This document shows, piece after piece, positions 16,652 through 25,159 of a stretch of 64,000 nt of DNA (positions within the stretch are counted from its first letter, which is position 1; the number at the start of each line of letters is the position of its first letter). The DNA lies in contig WLWQ01000003.1 of assembly GCA_012103535.1 (NCBI GenBank), positions 186,001 to 250,000 on the forward strand, given 5' to 3'. The translations under genes were made by a program, and so were the position numbers. Origin of the DNA: Pseudomonadales bacterium. GTDB lineage: Bacteria > Pseudomonadota > Gammaproteobacteria > Pseudomonadales > Pseudohongiellaceae. Below the pieces are notes generated by a model. That model did not search any database. It saw nothing but the letters and a program-made list of their open reading frames with translations, and was not told the DNA's origin.

Positions 16652-17908
16652 CTAGCGCCGCTCTACAATGGCTGCATCCACAAGTCGAGAGAAATTCTCG
16701 CGAAATCCTCCACCGCGGGAGGGTGATACCTGAGCCATGATGACAATGACTGTGTTTTGAATTGGATCGATAAAGTAACGCGTGCCAGCAGATCCATCCC
16801 ACCAGATAGTACCTTCTGAAACCGGGTAGCTGTAAGCATTCGGGTCGAGCACAAGATTGAATCCACCCCAGGTCCATCCGGAACCAGCCCAGTATCCACT
16901 AGTGCCAATGGGCATGGCCTGACCTGGGACTGCATTTGCGTAGATCAGATCTACGGTTTCCTGCTGCAAAATACGCTCGCCCAGAAACATTCCTCCGTCG
17001 AGAATCATTTGCGAAAAGTTTACAAAGTCGCCGACGCTTGAAAGCAATCCAACTCCGCCCTCTATTAGTCGAGGCTGCATAGTGTAGGGAATGGTTTCGA
17101 TCTGATAAGGAAGAAGTTCACCGTTGGTGGGTCGATAAACGACCGCCAGGCGATCTTGATCGGAACCGCTCGCCCAGAACATGGTGCTATTCATATTGAG
17201 GCGCAATAAAAGTTCTTCGCGCAGAAATTCTTCAAATGGGCGATCTGCCCAAACCTCAATAAGCTTGCCTAAAACAGTTGCATGAATACCGTAACGAAAT
17301 TCCGTACCTGGATCTTGAAACAATGGAATGCGTGCGGTGTTTTCAACCATTTGGTCCAATGAAATATTTTTATCTCTTACATTATTCTCGCGATACAAAC
17401 GTGAGCTGCGACTGCCAAGCCCGGAAGTGTGGGTAATCAGGTGTTGCACAGTGATGTCACCAACTCTTGTACGAGTCTGGTTAATGTCTGTGCTGTCGGA
17501 ATTTATCAGTACCCGCTGGTTTTCGTACTCCGGCAAGTACATCTTGATGGGATCATCCAGCTGAAACTTACCTTGTTCATAAAGAACCAGTGCCCCCACT
17601 GTAGTGACTTGCCGGGCCATGGAGTAAATGCGGAACAAAGCATCCTTTTGCATTGGTAATTCTTGCGCAATGTCCATTAAACCTAAAGATTCGAAATAGA
17701 CGATTTTGCCATCTCGAGCAACAGCAGCGACTACGCCAGAGATCTCTCCGTCGTCGATATGCTGCTGTAGTCTCGCTGTGGCTTGCGCAAGTGCTTCACT
17801 GGACATGCCAACACTTGTTGGAGCGGCAAAATCTAGTTGCCCGGAAGCGGATAAGGAAAGCGTTAATCCTAGTGCTACTAATATGCAGTGAAGACTTTTT
17901 CTAATCAT
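16652..17908 (-). CDS. Secreted serine hydrolase of the class C beta-lactamase/EstB family with SxxR motif
   Basis: A 418-residue protein with a signal peptide (SLHCILVALGLTLSLSASGQ). The fold is the beta-lactamase-related (PF00144) type that includes class C beta-lactamases, D-Ala carboxypeptidases and EstB esterases. The nucleophile region reads IYSMARQVT, giving Ser96 but Arg99 where the SxxK lysine is expected. The second motif has Tyr206 in FRYGIHATVLGK, and the C-terminal WWDGSAGTRYFIDP replaces the usual KTG-like motif. The coding sequence around the change is intact. The gene follows the DUF885 gene by 2 nt, so the two are co-transcribed. Esterase, peptidase or non-catalytic roles are all possible. 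Confidence 0.85.
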   Translation of the reverse strand: MIRKSLHCILVALGLTLSLSASGQLDFAAPTSVGMSSEALAQATARLQQHIDDGEISGVVAAVARDGKIVYFESLGLMDIAQELPMQKDALFRIYSMARQVTTVGALVLYEQGKFQLDDPIKMYLPEYENQRVLINSDSTDINQTRTRVGDITVQHLITHTSGLGSRSSRLYRENNVRDKNISLDQMVENTARIPLFQDPGTEFRYGIHATVLGKLIEVWADRPFEEFLREELLLRLNMNSTMFWASGSDQDRLAVVYRPTNGELLPYQIETIPYTMQPRLIEGGVGLLSSVGDFVNFSQMILDGGMFLGERILQQETVDLIYANAVPGQAMPIGTSGYWAGSGWTWGGFNLVLDPNAYSYPVSEGTIWWDGSAGTRYFIDPIQNTVIVIMAQVSPSRGGGFRENFSRLVDAAIVERR

Positions 17909-17910
17909 TT

Positions 17911-19779
17911 TTAATTGGCTCGAACTTCTTCTATCCAGCGATCAACTCTAGCATGCATTAAGGGTAGTGGTAATGCGCCTGCACCAAGAATCAAATCATG
18001 AAAAGCGCGGATATTGAAATCATCTCCCAATGCGGCTTCAGCATTGGCTCGTGCCTGTTGAATATTCATCATGCCGATTTTATAAGCGGTGGCCTGGCCA
18101 GGATTTGCGAAGTATCTTTTTATCTCTGAACGCACAGAGCTTTCAGAACTGTCGGAGTTGGTTAAGAAATATTCCACAGCTTGCTCTTCGGTCCATTGCT
18201 TGGCATGGATACCAGTGTCTACCACTAGTCGAATCGCGCGCCAGATCTCTCCTCCTAAGCGACCGAAATCAGACATGGGATCTTCGAATCCACCCATTTC
18301 TTTCGCCAGCCATTCTGCGTAGAGCCCCCAGCCTTCTACATAGGCTGTAGTGAAATACTGAGTTCGAAAGCGCGGCACTTCGGTGAGCTCCTGCTGAATT
18401 GCTATCTGCATATGATGGCCAGGATTACCTTCGTGATAGAGCACATCCTCAACTTGATGTTTAGGCAATGAGCTCATGTCACTCATATGGGAATAATAAA
18501 CACCTGGGCGAGAACCATCGGGCGTGCCAGGAAAATAGTGCTGAGCGGCGCCATCCTGTTCACGGAAGGCTTCGACCCTTCGTATTTCCAGATCGGCTTT
18601 GGGTAGACGTCCAAAGTATTCCGGCAGAACTTCATTGATGGCATTGAGATAGGCATAGTTGTCATCAAGGTATACCTGTCTGGCTTCGTCGGTATCTTCG
18701 TAATAATTATTTGGATCGTCGCGCACGAAGGCAAAAAACTCCTGCAGACTGCCCTCGAATTCGATCTCATTCTTTATTGCTTCCATTTCGCCTAATAGGC
18801 GCTCGACTTCGTCGAGGCCAATTTGATGAATTTCATCCGCAGTGAGATCCAAGGTAGTCATTTGCGCCAGGCGATAATTGTAATAAGCCTCGCCATTTGG
18901 CAATGCCCAAACACCCTGTGCCTGCTCCGAAGTGTTTGCCATGTCGCCTTGCAACCACGCTAATACTGTTTGGTAAGCCACTGCGACTTCGCCTTCGAGA
19001 ATCGATCTCGCTTCATCTCTGAATGCCAGTGCCCGATCTTCATCGATCATATCGTTTTCTAACAGGCCATCGATTTTCGCTTGGGCATCTGTCCATAGAG
19101 GCGAGTTTGGTGTGTCATCGTCGGTGTTAAATGGCACGCCTGATGTGATACGGCCGATTTCATCGATTGCGAAATCGTAGCCGAAGCTCGGTTGACGAAC
19201 TCCAGCCGCTGCATTCGCTTGCGCTCTTTCCAGCACTTCGCCGAGCACTCGATCAATTTCCCGCAATCGCGCCAGGTAGGCATTCATATCTTCCTCGGTA
19301 TCTACCCGATGAAAATTAATCAGGAAATTTGGCAGACCAGAATGAATGCCACCACGCCCATAAAGATAACCATGACCATTGAAAGGAACGCCTGCCTCGG
19401 AGCGTTCTAGCGCATAAGACCACATATCCCAAGACAGCTTGCCGTCTTCGGTGAGCGCAGCATAATCGAAGTCTCCTTCCATTGTGGCGACTGATGCTCG
19501 CAACCATTCCAGTTGTTCTTCTTCAGCTTCAACGGTGTAGTTGTCGAGACGGTCATAGTCCACTTTTATACCCAGGGAAGTGCGGAATTCTGGGCTGAAA
19601 TCCAACTGCTCTTCCCATTGTTCATCCAACCATAGATTGAGCCTTTCGGTTTCAGCTTGCGCCGAATCCGCTATTGGTGGTGGCGAGGATTGAGTTAGAT
19701 CTGAAGTAGGAGTGGAAGACGGGCTTTCACCGCAACTAACTAGAATGAATATTGAAACAAATAAGAATAGATTTCGCAT
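17911..19779 (-). CDS. DUF885 family lipoprotein
   Basis: A 622-residue lipoprotein: the N-terminus MRNLFLFVSIFILVSCGES has a hydrophobic stretch and a LVSC lipobox. The body belongs to the DUF885 family, whose members often carry a metallopeptidase-like HExxxxHH motif, visible here as YHEGNPGHHMQIA (~residue 455). EGWGLYAEWLAKEMG follows in the expected place. The family is linked by homology to zinc peptidases, but no substrate is established. It is the first gene of a two-gene unit with the serine hydrolase, which suggests joint processing of peptides or esters at the cell envelope. Asp/Glu content is high, as in many exported marine proteins. Confidence 0.88.
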   Translation of the reverse strand: MRNLFLFVSIFILVSCGESPSSTPTSDLTQSSPPPIADSAQAETERLNLWLDEQWEEQLDFSPEFRTSLGIKVDYDRLDNYTVEAEEEQLEWLRASVATMEGDFDYAALTEDGKLSWDMWSYALERSEAGVPFNGHGYLYGRGGIHSGLPNFLINFHRVDTEEDMNAYLARLREIDRVLGEVLERAQANAAAGVRQPSFGYDFAIDEIGRITSGVPFNTDDDTPNSPLWTDAQAKIDGLLENDMIDEDRALAFRDEARSILEGEVAVAYQTVLAWLQGDMANTSEQAQGVWALPNGEAYYNYRLAQMTTLDLTADEIHQIGLDEVERLLGEMEAIKNEIEFEGSLQEFFAFVRDDPNNYYEDTDEARQVYLDDNYAYLNAINEVLPEYFGRLPKADLEIRRVEAFREQDGAAQHYFPGTPDGSRPGVYYSHMSDMSSLPKHQVEDVLYHEGNPGHHMQIAIQQELTEVPRFRTQYFTTAYVEGWGLYAEWLAKEMGGFEDPMSDFGRLGGEIWRAIRLVVDTGIHAKQWTEEQAVEYFLTNSDSSESSVRSEIKRYFANPGQATAYKIGMMNIQQARANAEAALGDDFNIRAFHDLILGAGALPLPLMHARVDRWIEEVRAN

Positions 19780-19917
19780 AGGAAGCCTCTAACACCAAGC
19801 TGGCCGCCTTTCGGGCTTTCAACTAAATAATGTGGAAAGAATTCAGGGAGTTAGAACGCTACCGGTTTTCCGGCTATTTGTCTAGCTGTGCAGAGACTTG
19901 GGGATAAGGCGCCTGGA

Positions 19918-20178
19918 CTATTGCAGCTTTCGCTCAACACCGAAACTAGCGCATTCATCTTTTTGCTTGTCGAGATTGTTGAGCAATTCCTCGCGGCTAT
20001 AGATCATTTCTTTGAAGGATTGTGCAGCTGACAGGTTGTTCTGCGAAGGAGAACCACTCAAATTGTCCAGCTTGGTTTGCAAATCGGTAATTTCTTTTAG
20101 CAGTTTGTCGCGAACTGCATTTGCTCCCTCATAATTAGGCGGGACATGATTACGGGGACGACGCACATTTCTCAACAT
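19918..20178 (-). CDS. Small hypothetical protein, predicted helical
   Basis: An 86-residue protein I do not recognise. It starts with a basic, proline-containing stretch (MLRNVRRPRNHVPPN) and continues with two predicted helices (RDKLLKEITDLQTKLDNLSG and AQSFKEMIYSREELLNNLDK) of heptad-like spacing, so it may be a short coiled coil. A good ribosome binding site (AGGAAG) lies about 7 nt before ATG 20178, which is the main reason to believe it. It sits between cysQ and the DUF885 gene, all on the minus strand. Confidence 0.6.
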   Translation of the reverse strand: MLRNVRRPRNHVPPNYEGANAVRDKLLKEITDLQTKLDNLSGSPSQNNLSAAQSFKEMIYSREELLNNLDKQKDECASFGVERKLQ

Positions 20179-20289
20179 AATTGAACTTCCTGCAACTGCT
20201 ATTAACTATCTGAAGGTATTGAACCCTCTTAGATAAAGCATAGACAACAATCGAAATTGCGACAGGAAAATATGCGTTAAGAAGTGAAA

Positions 20290-21120
20290 TTATTCGAGAC
20301 TGGGAAGTAACTGTGAACGCCAATCGTAGTGTGTGTCGGCAACGGCAATAAAATGAGGATTGAGCAGTGAATCTTTCTGGTTATACCGCAGGCTTTCAAA
20401 GCTGGTATCGTAGATTTCTCCACCAGCAGCGGCGAGCACAGCGTGTGCGGCGGCAGTATCCCACTCCGATGTCGGCGCCAGGCGCGGATAGATATCGGCT
20501 TTTCCTTCCGCCAGGAGACAAATTTTTAGTGAGCTGCCCATACTTACTACTTCAGTATTTCCGAGCTCTGCTTCCATGGCGGTGATTAGCCGATCTACTA
20601 ACTCACCACGGTGGCTGCGACTGGCTACTACTCTCACTGCCTGCTCTCCTGGCCGAAATTTTGGCGTGGCAATTTCCTGGAATTCTCCTAAAGAATCGAC
20701 TTTCCAGGCGCCAGTCCCCAACTGCCCTAGATAGTTCATGCCCGTAACTGGTACATGCACGACACCCAGCTCTGGAACGCCGTTGTTTACCAGCGCGATA
20801 TTAACGGTAAATTCACCGTTTCTTTTTATAAACTCCTTGGTGCCGTCCAGAGGATCGACTATCCAGAATTGCGACCATCCCCTGCGCTCTTCAACAGCTG
20901 TTTCATCGGACTCTTCGGAAAGAATGGGAATGTCGGGCGTTAACTTTTGCAGCTCCGCCTCAATCAGATTATGGGCACGCCGGTCAGCCTCTGTGAGTGG
21001 CGAGTTATCGTCCTTTATAGTGACATCTATATCACCGGCGGCATTATAGACAGACAGAATTTCTTTACCGGCCGAAATCGCAATTCGGAGTAATGCATCG
21101 AGTTGGTTTTCTTTCCACAT
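20290..21120 (-). CDS. cysQ: 3'(2'),5'-bisphosphate nucleotidase CysQ
   Basis: Magnesium-dependent phosphatase of the inositol monophosphatase superfamily that removes the 3'-phosphate from PAP/PAPS and so prevents its build-up during sulfate assimilation. The metal-binding signatures are DNSPLTEADRRAH, LSEESDE, the diagnostic DPLDGTKEF near residue 90, and the C-terminal PTSEWDTAAAH. Its 276 residues are close to the usual CysQ length of about 250-270. It is divergent from yrfG, with 106 bp between the two starts. Inositol-phosphatase activity is a less likely alternative given the DGTKEF variant. Confidence 0.93.
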   Translation of the reverse strand: MWKENQLDALLRIAISAGKEILSVYNAAGDIDVTIKDDNSPLTEADRRAHNLIEAELQKLTPDIPILSEESDETAVEERRGWSQFWIVDPLDGTKEFIKRNGEFTVNIALVNNGVPELGVVHVPVTGMNYLGQLGTGAWKVDSLGEFQEIATPKFRPGEQAVRVVASRSHRGELVDRLITAMEAELGNTEVVSMGSSLKICLLAEGKADIYPRLAPTSEWDTAAAHAVLAAAGGEIYDTSFESLRYNQKDSLLNPHFIAVADTHYDWRSQLLPSLE

Positions 21121-21226
21121 AGCTTTATTTATGAAGGGATTCTATTTGCGTCGCCGGTTCGATAAGCTTGACGCATGTTGCATGAGACACCCCTGCTTGC
21201 CAAGCAAAAGTTGCGTGGATATTGAT

Positions 21227-21892
21227 ATGCCTCCATGGTCAGCAATTGACACCATAATGTTCGACATGGATGGAACTCTTCTGGACCTCCATTTCGATAA
21301 TTATTTTTGGCTAAATCTAATTCCGCAAAACTATGCGAAAAACAATGGTATAAGCAAGGAAGAAGCTCTCGACGTAATTCGCAGTAAATATGAAGAAGTA
21401 CATGGCACGCTGAATTGGTATTGTCTGGATTATTGGGAAAGAGAATTACAACTTGATATTCCTCAATTAAAAACACAGGTTAAGCACAAAATAACAATTC
21501 GGCCGAATGTCGAAAATTTGCTTAGGGAGTTACGCTTTTCAGACAAGCGGCTAGTGTTAATTACCAACGCCCACCCAAAAAGTTTAAAGTTAAAAACGAG
21601 TCATACTGGTATCGATGAATATTTTCATCAGTGTGTCAGTTCTCATCAATTGAATCTTGCAAAAGAAAATCATGGATTCTGGGAACAATTGCAGCTCATT
21701 GAAAAATACGACCCAGAACGCACTTTGCTTTTTGATGATTCTTTACCGGTTTTACGTCAGGCACAGCGAGAAGGTATTCGACACTTATACGGGATTAAGC
21801 AACCCGACAGCCAACGACCGGGAGTCGATCATGATGAGTTTCCATTAATCGATGATTTCCATCACATAATGCCATCCCAACAAAAACGGTAG
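21227..21892 (+). CDS. yrfG: GMP/IMP nucleotidase YrfG (HAD hydrolase)
   Basis: Haloacid dehalogenase-type phosphatase that dephosphorylates purine mononucleotides. The HAD motifs are MFDMDGTLLDLHFDNYFW (nucleophile Asp), LVLITNAHP (motif II), the lysine in LAKENHGFW and LLFDDSLPVL (motif IV). The DLxFDNYFW and HGTLNWYCLDYWERELQLD segments are diagnostic for YrfG rather than general HAD enzymes. I chose ATG 21227 because MPPWSAIDTIMFDMDG fits the family N-terminus; the frame is open back to ATG 21131, but that extension is cysteine- and arginine-rich and unlike the family. hslR follows after 4 nt, as in Escherichia coli. Confidence 0.9.
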   Translation: MPPWSAIDTIMFDMDGTLLDLHFDNYFWLNLIPQNYAKNNGISKEEALDVIRSKYEEVHGTLNWYCLDYWERELQLDIPQLKTQVKHKITIRPNVENLLRELRFSDKRLVLITNAHPKSLKLKTSHTGIDEYFHQCVSSHQLNLAKENHGFWEQLQLIEKYDPERTLLFDDSLPVLRQAQREGIRHLYGIKQPDSQRPGVDHDEFPLIDDFHHIMPSQQKR

Positions 21893-21896
21893 AGTT

Positions 21897-22289
21897 TTGA
21901 CTAACGAAGAATTAACAAGAGTACGCATAGACAAATGGTTGTGGGCTGCACGATTTTTCAAAACCCGCGCGATCGCTAAAAAGGCAATCGATGGCGGAAA
22001 AGTGAATTGTGATGGATCACGCCCTAAGCCGAGCAAGGAAATTGAAGTCGGTTCGAAAATAAAACTTCGACAGGGTTTTGATGAAAAAACAATTATTGTG
22101 AAAGCACTTTCTGAACAGCGCCGTGGAGCGCCGGCAGCACAACTGTTGTACGAAGAAACAGAAGCAAGTAAAGAGCAACGGGAAACACAAGCACAACAAC
22201 GCAAAGCCCAACCCAAGCACTGGCCAACCCCAACTAAACCGAATAAGAAACAGCGAAGACTGATCCAGCAATTCAAACAGCAGGGATAG
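21897..22289 (+). CDS. hslR: Heat shock protein Hsp15 (S4-domain RNA-binding)
   Basis: Hsp15 recognises free 50S subunits carrying a nascent chain with peptidyl-tRNA and helps recycle them. The S4 domain is at the N-terminus: VRIDKWLWAARFFKTRAIAK, then GGKVNCDGSRPKPSKEIEVG and VKALSEQRRGAPAAQLLYEE. The C-terminal third is rich in Lys, Arg and Gln, as in the E. coli protein. The 130 residues match the family length. The start is TTG at 21897, 4 nt after the yrfG stop; no ATG lies upstream of the conserved S4 domain, so the TTG start is well supported. Translation is probably coupled to yrfG. Confidence 0.92.
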   Translation: MTNEELTRVRIDKWLWAARFFKTRAIAKKAIDGGKVNCDGSRPKPSKEIEVGSKIKLRQGFDEKTIIVKALSEQRRGAPAAQLLYEETEASKEQRETQAQQRKAQPKHWPTPTKPNKKQRRLIQQFKQQG

Positions 22290-22355
22290 GTAGCCGAACC
22301 CCCCATCAATGCTGGTTTTCAGGCACCGGACTCTGTTCGCAACAACCCCTGATAT

Positions 22356-22381
22356 TTGGCATAATGCCAGCCCAATGCCAA
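22356..22381 (+). promoter_or_regulatory. Palindromic cluster in the gshA upstream region
   Basis: TTGGCAT at 22356-22362 and ATGCCAA at 22375-22381 form perfect 7-nt inverted arms. A second palindrome, GGCATAATGCC, at 22358-22368 overlaps a possible -10 box (CATAAT, 22360-22365). The arrangement suggests a regulator site at the gshA promoter, but no regulator is identified. Confidence 0.35.
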
Positions 22382-22433
22382 TCAGCATGGAATTTTAGAT
22401 TCAATCCGCCATATTCCATGATTAGGAGTGACT

Positions 22434-24002
22434 TTGGCTAAGCAATTCAGTGAGTGTTTGCAGCGATACCAGTTGCCTGAATTTGATCCGGAGTGGGGAG
22501 CAGTTCTTCGCGGAATTGAGAAGGAAAGCTTAAGGGTTTTACCTGACGGTCACATATCTCTCAGCGGCCATCCCGCGGCCTTAGGATCGGCACTCACCAA
22601 TCCTTATATTACTACCGATTTTTCTGAATCCTTGTTGGAATTCATAACGCCAGCATTTCAGGACATTGACGAATGCCTGCAGGTTTTGGAAAACATTCAT
22701 CGCTTCACTGTGCAAAATTTGGATAACGATGAAATGCTTTGGGTAAGCAGTATGCCTTGTCCATTAGGTGAAGATGCTGAAATACCCATTGCCCAATACG
22801 GCAGTTCCAATATAGGCAAGCTAAAAACACTTTATCGACATGGATTACATAATCGCTATGGCAGTCTGATGCAAGCCATTGCCGGTATGCATTACAACTT
22901 TTCCATGCCTGAATCTTTTTGGGAGCCTTATCAGAAAATTTGTCAGCATTCAGGATCAATGAAGGAATTTCGTACTGAAAAATACTTACACTTGATACGA
23001 AATTTCCACCGCTATTCCTGGATACTTATTTATTTGTGTGGTGCTTCACCTGCTGCGTGTAAATGTTTCGTCGCCGGAAGAGAGCATGACTTGCAGAATT
23101 TCGATGAAACTAGTTTGTACTTGCCAGAGGCCACTTGTTTGCGCATGGGCAATCTTGGTTACAAGAGTGAAGCACAAAAATCACTCTTTGTTTGCTATAA
23201 CGATTTGCAAACTTACGTAGATTGCCTCCATGAGGCGATGCACACGCCTTATGCCGAGTATGATAAAATTGGTCAGCAAAGCAACGGTGATTATGCTCAA
23301 ATTAATACGAATCTGCTGCAATTAGAAAACGAATTCTATTCAACGATTCGACCTAAACGAAATGTGCAGAGTGGTGAACGGCCATTGGATGCGCTGATCA
23401 ATAATGGTATTGAATATGTTGAAGTAAGAGCCTTGGATTTAGACCCCTACGCTCCGTTAGGAATCAGTGCAGAGCAGATCAGGTTTCTCGATACTTTCTT
23501 AGTGCACTGTTTGTTGGCGGAAAGTCCTGCTTGTAATAAGCGTGAATTTTTTGAAGTGGCCAGTAATATCGGGAAAGTAGTGGAGCACGGGCGAAATCCA
23601 GAATTGATGCTGGATTTGGAATCATCAACCAAAGGTTTGAAGGAATGGTCAATCGAGTTACTCGATGATTTAGCCCATAGTGCTGGATTATTGGATTCTG
23701 TCCACGGAGTCTCCAGCTACTCAGAAAGTCTGAAGAAACAAAGAGCGAAAGTGGATAATCCTGAGCTCACACCATCAGGCCAGATGTTGAAAGAAATGAA
23801 AGACGGAAACATCTCTTTCTTTGAATTCTCAATGCGCCAGTCTAAATTGCACCATGAACATCTGAGCAACAACGGGCTTGAAGATCAAACTTTAAACCAC
23901 ATGAGTGCCACCGCTGCGGATTCTCTCCTGCGACAAAAAGAAATCGAAGCGAGTGACGAACTCAATTTCGATGAGTTTTTAGTTCAGTGGAACAAAGCCT
24001 AG
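22434..24002 (+). CDS. gshA: Glutamate-cysteine ligase GshA
   Basis: ATP-dependent joining of glutamate and cysteine, the first step of glutathione synthesis; gshB, at 59441, catalyses the second. Family segments: LRGIEKESLRVLPDGHIS, ITTDFSESLLEFITPAF, MHYNFSMPESFWEP, YIEVRALDLDP-like (YVEVRALDLDPYAPLG) and the C-terminal PELTPSGQMLKEM. The length of about 522 residues matches the gammaproteobacterial type. A TTG start at 22434 is preferred because AGGAG (22424-22428) sits 5 nt upstream. The in-frame GTG at 22428 overlaps that ribosome binding site and so has no room for initiation. It is convergent with the FliL-like gene. Confidence 0.93.
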   Translation: MAKQFSECLQRYQLPEFDPEWGAVLRGIEKESLRVLPDGHISLSGHPAALGSALTNPYITTDFSESLLEFITPAFQDIDECLQVLENIHRFTVQNLDNDEMLWVSSMPCPLGEDAEIPIAQYGSSNIGKLKTLYRHGLHNRYGSLMQAIAGMHYNFSMPESFWEPYQKICQHSGSMKEFRTEKYLHLIRNFHRYSWILIYLCGASPAACKCFVAGREHDLQNFDETSLYLPEATCLRMGNLGYKSEAQKSLFVCYNDLQTYVDCLHEAMHTPYAEYDKIGQQSNGDYAQINTNLLQLENEFYSTIRPKRNVQSGERPLDALINNGIEYVEVRALDLDPYAPLGISAEQIRFLDTFLVHCLLAESPACNKREFFEVASNIGKVVEHGRNPELMLDLESSTKGLKEWSIELLDDLAHSAGLLDSVHGVSSYSESLKKQRAKVDNPELTPSGQMLKEMKDGNISFFEFSMRQSKLHHEHLSNNGLEDQTLNHMSATAADSLLRQKEIEASDELNFDEFLVQWNKA

Positions 24003-24019
24003 ATATTTTTGTTGTTTCG

Positions 24020-24412
24020 CTATTGCTGAACAATGAAGTTGGTAAAATACAAATCTTCTATTTGTTGATCCCCATCCCGTTCCAGCGTCGACATAATTCG
24101 CCGCACTTCATCTAGGGCTTCCCGCCGCAGAGTTTCCCTGCCCACGGTGGAGGTCAAATTTTCTTCGGCTTGCGATGTAAAGAGAATGACCAGACTATTC
24201 TTGATCGAAGGCAGATGATGTCTGACAGCTTCTTCGCTAAGCCCAACAATTTTCAATGCGACGGAAGCTTTTAGATACTTAAGGCGCGCACCCTCATCGT
24301 AATTGGTTACAAAATCGGGAGATATATTCACATAGACTGAATCCGGAACTTCCTGCCCGTGAACCTGGTTGGATATAAGCAATAGTAGTGGGAGTAAGAG
24401 TCGAATTTTCAT
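24020..24412 (-). CDS. FliL-related secreted protein
   Basis: About 130 residues. ATG 24412 (MKIRLLLPLLLLISNQVHGQ) gives a cleavable signal peptide. An in-frame upstream start at 24463 would bury it. The mature part resembles the periplasmic domain of the flagellar FliL protein: YVNISPDFVTNY, LKYLKASVALKI, then LVILFTSQ, TVGRETLRREALDEVRRIM and DLYFTNFIVQQ. Classical FliL has a non-cleaved membrane anchor and lies in a flagellar operon. This one is a solo gene, and no flagellar gene is nearby. Its role is therefore uncertain; a stator- or envelope-associated paralogue is the likeliest reading. Confidence 0.75.
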   Translation of the reverse strand: MKIRLLLPLLLLISNQVHGQEVPDSVYVNISPDFVTNYDEGARLKYLKASVALKIVGLSEEAVRHHLPSIKNSLVILFTSQAEENLTSTVGRETLRREALDEVRRIMSTLERDGDQQIEDLYFTNFIVQQ

Positions 24413-24709
24413 GGCCGCCAGAGCGCTACAGGTCGCTAAATCACTGATCAAATTGTCCTTCAATTAAGTGTAGCAGCTATCTCTAAACTTTCTGTGGGCA
24501 ATAACCAGTTGATCGAGCGAACTATCTCTTTGAAATTGCTCGCCATAGTGGTGGTTCAGACCGCGCTAGCAATCCAATGAAAAAATTCGGAAATTCACCT
24601 TGCGTGAATTCAATTTCCTTACCTATATTTAAGAGGAACCTGTCGGTAAGCGGCTAAGGAGAAAGCAGGATGGTTAGATGCAGTAAAAGGATGGAATCTC
24701 GTAGACGAT

Positions 24710-25135
24710 ATGGTAAGACGCTGGATGCAACAACGCATTCAAGTGACTAAGGACTTCGAAGGAATCGTCACTCCTCGAGCTTCCGAAGAACCAGCAGACG
24801 AATTATCCCGCCGCATCAATGCATTCTGCCAAACTCTGGTGGATTATGTTTCTGCTGGTCATTTCGAAATCTATAACGAACTCATTACCGAAGCCAGAGA
24901 GTTTAATGACGGCAGTCTCTCGACTGCTATGGATCTTTGCAAAGCTATCGTGCAAAGCACCGATTTGGCACTGGAATTCAATGACAAATATGAGAACGAC
25001 AAACATTGTACGGCGTTACTGGCTGGGCTTCCCAGGGACATGGTGGAGCTTGGCAACGTATTAAATTTGCGGTTTGAATTGGAAGACAAACTAATCAGCA
25101 CAGTACACGATTGTCATCGCAGTATGGTGGCTTAA
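24710..25135 (+). CDS. rsd: Rsd/AlgQ-family anti-sigma-70 regulator (start uncertain)
   Basis: Rsd/AlgQ binds the housekeeping sigma factor and modulates sigma use in stationary phase. The diagnostic segment is FCQTLVDYVSAGHFEIYNEL, followed by FELEDKLISTVHD near the C-terminus. From ATG 24710 the protein has 141 residues but lacks the first ~15 residues of the family. The same frame upstream encodes a matching stretch (LDAVKGWNLVDD) yet has no start codon before the TAA at 24647. The best ribosome binding site and ATG (24656-24672) lie in another frame. A one-base indel, or an unusual start, is implied. Coordinates cover only the unambiguous part. Confidence 0.82.
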   Translation: MVRRWMQQRIQVTKDFEGIVTPRASEEPADELSRRINAFCQTLVDYVSAGHFEIYNELITEAREFNDGSLSTAMDLCKAIVQSTDLALEFNDKYENDKHCTALLAGLPRDMVELGNVLNLRFELEDKLISTVHDCHRSMVA

Positions 25136-25159
25136 ACTCTATTCGTTGCAATCCCTGTC

